This document shows positions 22,865-25,301 of a stretch of 25,301 nt of DNA, in pieces. Below the pieces are notes generated by a model. The model did no database searches. It was not told where the DNA came from and was given only the letters and a program-made list of their open reading frames with translations. Both the position numbers and the translations under genes were made by a program. Within the stretch, counting starts at the first letter, position 1, and every line of letters begins with the position of its first letter. Source of the DNA: Deltaproteobacteria bacterium (GTDB taxonomy: Bacteria; Desulfobacterota; Desulfobacteria; Desulfobacterales; ETH-SRB1); the NCBI GenBank assembly GCA_019314185.1, contig JAFCZU010000018.1, forward strand, positions 1-25,301, given 5' to 3'.

Positions 22865-23707
22865 TTATGCCTTTTTACAATAGATCGCTCTTTCTATCAG
22901 GATAAAGCGATCATCAATTCCCAAAAGTGACTCGGAAAGACCGAGACATAAATATCCTCCCGGTTCAATAAGGTGGTAGAATTGATCAATAATTTTCTTC
23001 TTTGTCGCAGAATCAAAATATATCATTACATTACGACAAAAAATCAGATCTATGGGCCCTTTAAGCCGGTTTATAGATACCAGAAGATTGAGCCGCCTGA
23101 AAATCAATCTCTCTTTCAGGCTCTTCTTTATCCGAAAGACCTCCTCACTTTCACTAATCTCCTTGTGAAAGTATTTTATAAGATAATCTGATGGAACCTC
23201 AACAACCTGATCACTTTTATATCTCCCGAAGTAAGCGATCTTAAGAGAATAAGTATTTGCATCAGTAGCCAGGATCTTGATATCCCAGGATATATCCACG
23301 TTGTCCATTTCATAAACAAGCATTGCCAGGCTGTAAGGCTCCTGACCGGTAGAACACGCAGAAGACCATATCCTGATACGCTTTTTTTCTGTTTTTCTCT
23401 GAACCAGTTCCGGAAGAATGCGCTCGCGCAAAAGCTCAAACTGTTTCTCACCCCTGAAAAAGCTGGTCTGGTCGATGGTAATAATGTTGATTAGACGCTG
23501 CAGCTCTTTTGCCCCCTCTGGTTTAAGGATATAGCAATAGTAATCGAAATAAGATGAAAAACCCAGATCCTGCAACCGGTGAAAGAGCTTCAGACCAAGC
23601 ATCTTTCTCTTGCCAGGCCGGATGGAAATTCCAACCTCCCTCTTTATAAGGCTGCTGAACAGATCAAAGTCTTTTTCGGATATTTCCGAGAGCATTTTAC
23701 GCTGCAT
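22865..23707 (-). CDS. cheR: Chemotaxis protein methyltransferase CheR
   Basis: This protein has 280 residues. The N-terminal helical domain ends in ITIDQTSFFR (76-85, the family's TTNETxFFR region). The SAM-binding loop is WSSACSTGQEPYSLAM (114-129), and the FCRNVMIYF motif (223-231) is present. It methylates receptor glutamates using S-adenosylmethionine. Its ATG lies 11 bases inside the end of cheW, so expression is coupled. The length is normal. There is no C-terminal VDN-type tether or TPR extension. Confidence 0.95.
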   Translation of the reverse strand: MQRKMLSEISEKDFDLFSSLIKREVGISIRPGKRKMLGLKLFHRLQDLGFSSYFDYYCYILKPEGAKELQRLINIITIDQTSFFRGEKQFELLRERILPELVQRKTEKKRIRIWSSACSTGQEPYSLAMLVYEMDNVDISWDIKILATDANTYSLKIAYFGRYKSDQVVEVPSDYLIKYFHKEISESEEVFRIKKSLKERLIFRRLNLLVSINRLKGPIDLIFCRNVMIYFDSATKKKIIDQFYHLIEPGGYLCLGLSESLLGIDDRFILIERAIYCKKA

Positions 23708-24146
23708 CTACCAGTTCGAGTTCTTCAGGACTCAGCAGACGATCGATATCCAGAAGGATTATCATTTCGTCTTGCTTTTTTCCAACGCCCTTCAGGTATT
23801 CCCGCCTGAGGTTTGATGGAAGGTTTCCTGTTGTTTGAAACTCTTCAGGGAAAATCTCCAGCACATCCGAAATTTCGTCAACTATGACACCCATAACCCG
23901 CCCGGCGATTTCAACAACAATAATCACATGAAACTTTGTATATTCCTTTGCGGGAAGGTTGAACTTTTCCCGTAGATCAAAGACAGGAATAACAGCGCCG
24001 CGCAAGTTAATGATCCCTCTGACAAACCCTTCCACTTGCGGCAGGGGAGTAATCTTCCGGTAGCTTAAGACCTCTTTTATTTTGGATATTTCAATACCAA
24101 AAACCTGCTGGTTTATTGAAAAGACAACATATTGGGTTCCGGCCAT
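23697..24146 (-). CDS. cheW: Chemotaxis adaptor CheW
   Basis: This protein has 149 residues. It is a CheW-like beta fold with the VFSINQQVFGIEISKIKEVL opening and the conserved core RGIINLRGAVIPVFDLREKF near residue 45-65, followed by VIVDEISDVLEI. It links receptors to CheA. The start overlaps the receptor stop by one base (TGATG), and its end overlaps cheR by 11 bases, showing a tight operon. CheA itself must be encoded elsewhere, probably beyond the right edge. Confidence 0.95.
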   Translation of the reverse strand: MAGTQYVVFSINQQVFGIEISKIKEVLSYRKITPLPQVEGFVRGIINLRGAVIPVFDLREKFNLPAKEYTKFHVIIVVEIAGRVMGVIVDEISDVLEIFPEEFQTTGNLPSNLRREYLKGVGKKQDEMIILLDIDRLLSPEELELVDAA

Positions 24147-25301
24147 CAGAATTCCTCGAATCCTTCTTCAAATTCTTGTTCCAACAAATCTTCACTCATG
24201 TCCTCGACATCTGGTTTGGTTACCAGGGTTTTATACAGCGAGGTGGAAAGAGTTTTGGACTTCCTGCGATTTTCGCGAGCCGGCAGCGGCGGATTTTTTT
24301 CAATTTTTAGATTGTCTGCCGTTTGCTCCTCCTTATCCCCCTCTTCCTTATCTCCAAGAATAAATACTCCAACCATATTATGAAGCTGTTGTGCTTTTTT
24401 CGCAAGCTTCTGGGTCTCCTGGGAAATCTCTTCCACAAAATAGGCGTTCTTTTCATTCACATCGCTCAACTCCTGGGATCCCTCGCTAATCTGTTCGATT
24501 CCCTTCGAGCTTTCCTCATTCCCTATGTTGATCTCTCCCAATGCATCTGAAACCTGCCTTGATGTTTGCGCAATATCGCTAAAAGACCCTTTCAATTTAT
24601 CAATCCACTGGTCGGTTACAGTCACCCTGCTCATAATTTCCCGGACCAGCATTTGAATGTCCTTGGATGCAGCCCCGCTCCTTTTCGCAAGGTTCCGTAT
24701 TTCGCTCGCTACAACCGCAAATCCGCGTCCTTCTTCTCCTGCACGAGCAGCCTCAACAGCCGCATTGATGGATAACAGATTTGTCTGGAATGTGATTTCA
24801 TTAATCAGTTCCACCATTTCGACAATCTTCTGACTTGCATTTGACATCTCAATCATTGCATGAGATGCTTTTTCTACTTGCTCTACCCCCTCATGAGCCA
24901 CCTTCACAGCATTTTTGGAAAGGGAATCCGCGTGCCGGGTATTTGTTAGATTTTCAGTAGTGTTTGAGACCAATTGTTCCAGAGTAGCGCTTATCTCCTC
25001 CATAGCTGATGCCTGCTGCTCGGTCCGCTGGGAAAGGCTCTGATTTCCCTCAGAGATCTGTGCAACTCCCTTGATCACCGGAATAATGTGATTCTTGACT
25101 TGAGCGATCAAATTCATTATACCATCTAACGTCTCATTGATCCTTTTGGTCATCACATCCATAGTATCTTCTGTTCCGGAGAAAGTCCCACGCATAGTAA
25201 AATCGCCGTTGGCTACCCGCTTGAGCATCCTGGAAAGATCCTCTACCTTCTTCTCCAGCTCCTGTTTGGATTTGCTTTCTCGAGTATATGCCTCTTGAAG
25301 A
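24146..25301 (-). CDS. Methyl-accepting chemotaxis protein, partial (N-terminus off the window)
   Basis: The frame stays open to the right edge of the window, so the sensor domain and true start are missing. An ATG at 25228 lies inside the end of a HAMP-like region and is not the start. Visible parts: a coiled-coil/HAMP end ([20 protein letters not shown]), a methylation helix with [14 protein letters not shown], and the hairpin tip with [20 protein letters not shown] followed by [20 protein letters not shown]. Ile-Asn-Ala text in the tip is typical of signalling domains. The C-terminus is long and charged (KEEGDKEEQ, ending EEGFEEF) and may help CheR/CheB docking, though no classical NWETF is present. 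It is the first of the tightly coupled chemotaxis genes seen here. Confidence 0.93.
   Translation of the reverse strand, partial: LQEAYTRESKSKQELEKKVEDLSRMLKRVANGDFTMRGTFSGTEDTMDVMTKRINETLDGIMNLIAQVKNHIIPVIKGVAQISEGNQSLSQRTEQQASAMEEISATLEQLVSNTTENLTNTRHADSLSKNAVKVAHEGVEQVEKASHAMIEMSNASQKIVEMVELINEITFQTNLLSINAAVEAARAGEEGRGFAVVASEIRNLAKRSGAASKDIQMLVREIMSRVTVTDQWIDKLKGSFSDIAQTSRQVSDALGEINIGNEESSKGIEQISEGSQELSDVNEKNAYFVEEISQETQKLAKKAQQLHNMVGVFILGDKEEGDKEEQTADNLKIEKNPPLPARENRRKSKTLSTSLYKTLVTKPDVEDMSEDLLEQEFEEGFEEF

Overview
The window looks like a chromosome segment of an anaerobic sulfate-reducing deltaproteobacterium (Desulfobacterota, plausibly Desulfobacterales). This is an inference from gene content: a 2-oxoacid:ferredoxin oxidoreductase operon fused genetically to heterodisulfide-reductase-like (Hdr) electron carriers, a long PPi-dependent phosphofructokinase, and many short foldback or heptad-periodic intergenic repeats. 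No rRNA, tRNA, CRISPR array or intact transposase gene was seen.

Layout. (1) 1-1480, minus strand: a decayed restriction-modification or defence locus. Fragments of a DNA methyltransferase and of a PLD/SNF2-type helicase N-terminus survive around an intact PIN toxin/ribbon-helix-helix antitoxin pair that has its own promoter and candidate operator. (2) 1482-1956: a nested palindromic repeat and then a promoter. (3) 1966-8476, plus strand: a chaperone cluster made of a large TPR-like protein, a J-domain protein whose HPD motif reads TPE, a GrpE-family exchange factor, a short Hsp70 and a small zinc-ribbon protein. A 470-bp nested foldback sits between the first two genes and contains the J gene's ribosome binding site and start. 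(4) 8522-16800, minus strand: a six-gene redox operon, korD-korA-korB-korC, then a 1129-residue HdrA/GltD-type flavoprotein, then a 527-residue MvhD-HdrC-HdrB-type fusion. (5) 16801-17069: a divergent control region with two strong overlapping sigma70-type promoters plus a third nearer the kinase. (6) 17070-19166, plus strand: PPi-phosphofructokinase. (7) 19639-25301, minus strand: a chemotaxis cluster, MCP (running off the window), cheW, cheR, cheD, cheB and a response-regulator diguanylate cyclase. CheA and CheY are not in the window.

How the genes fit together. Kor would oxidise a 2-oxoacid with CoA and reduce ferredoxin. The flavoprotein and the MvhD/HdrB-like protein, encoded in the same direction and partly translationally coupled, could pass those electrons between ferredoxin, NAD(P)H and a disulfide or similar acceptor, possibly by flavin-based bifurcation. 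The divergent PPi-phosphofructokinase links the same control region to PPi-dependent sugar metabolism. The chaperone cluster appears to be a dedicated second Hsp70 system rather than the housekeeping DnaK. The chemotaxis genes form one receptor-adaptor-adaptation unit that ends in a c-di-GMP output gene.

Repeats are a strong feature of the window. At least five families occupy the intergenic gaps, two of them in near-identical copies more than 14 kb apart. The best candidates for something undescribed are the Kor-HdrA/GltD-MvhD/HdrB gene set and the Hsp70 cluster with the altered J protein.
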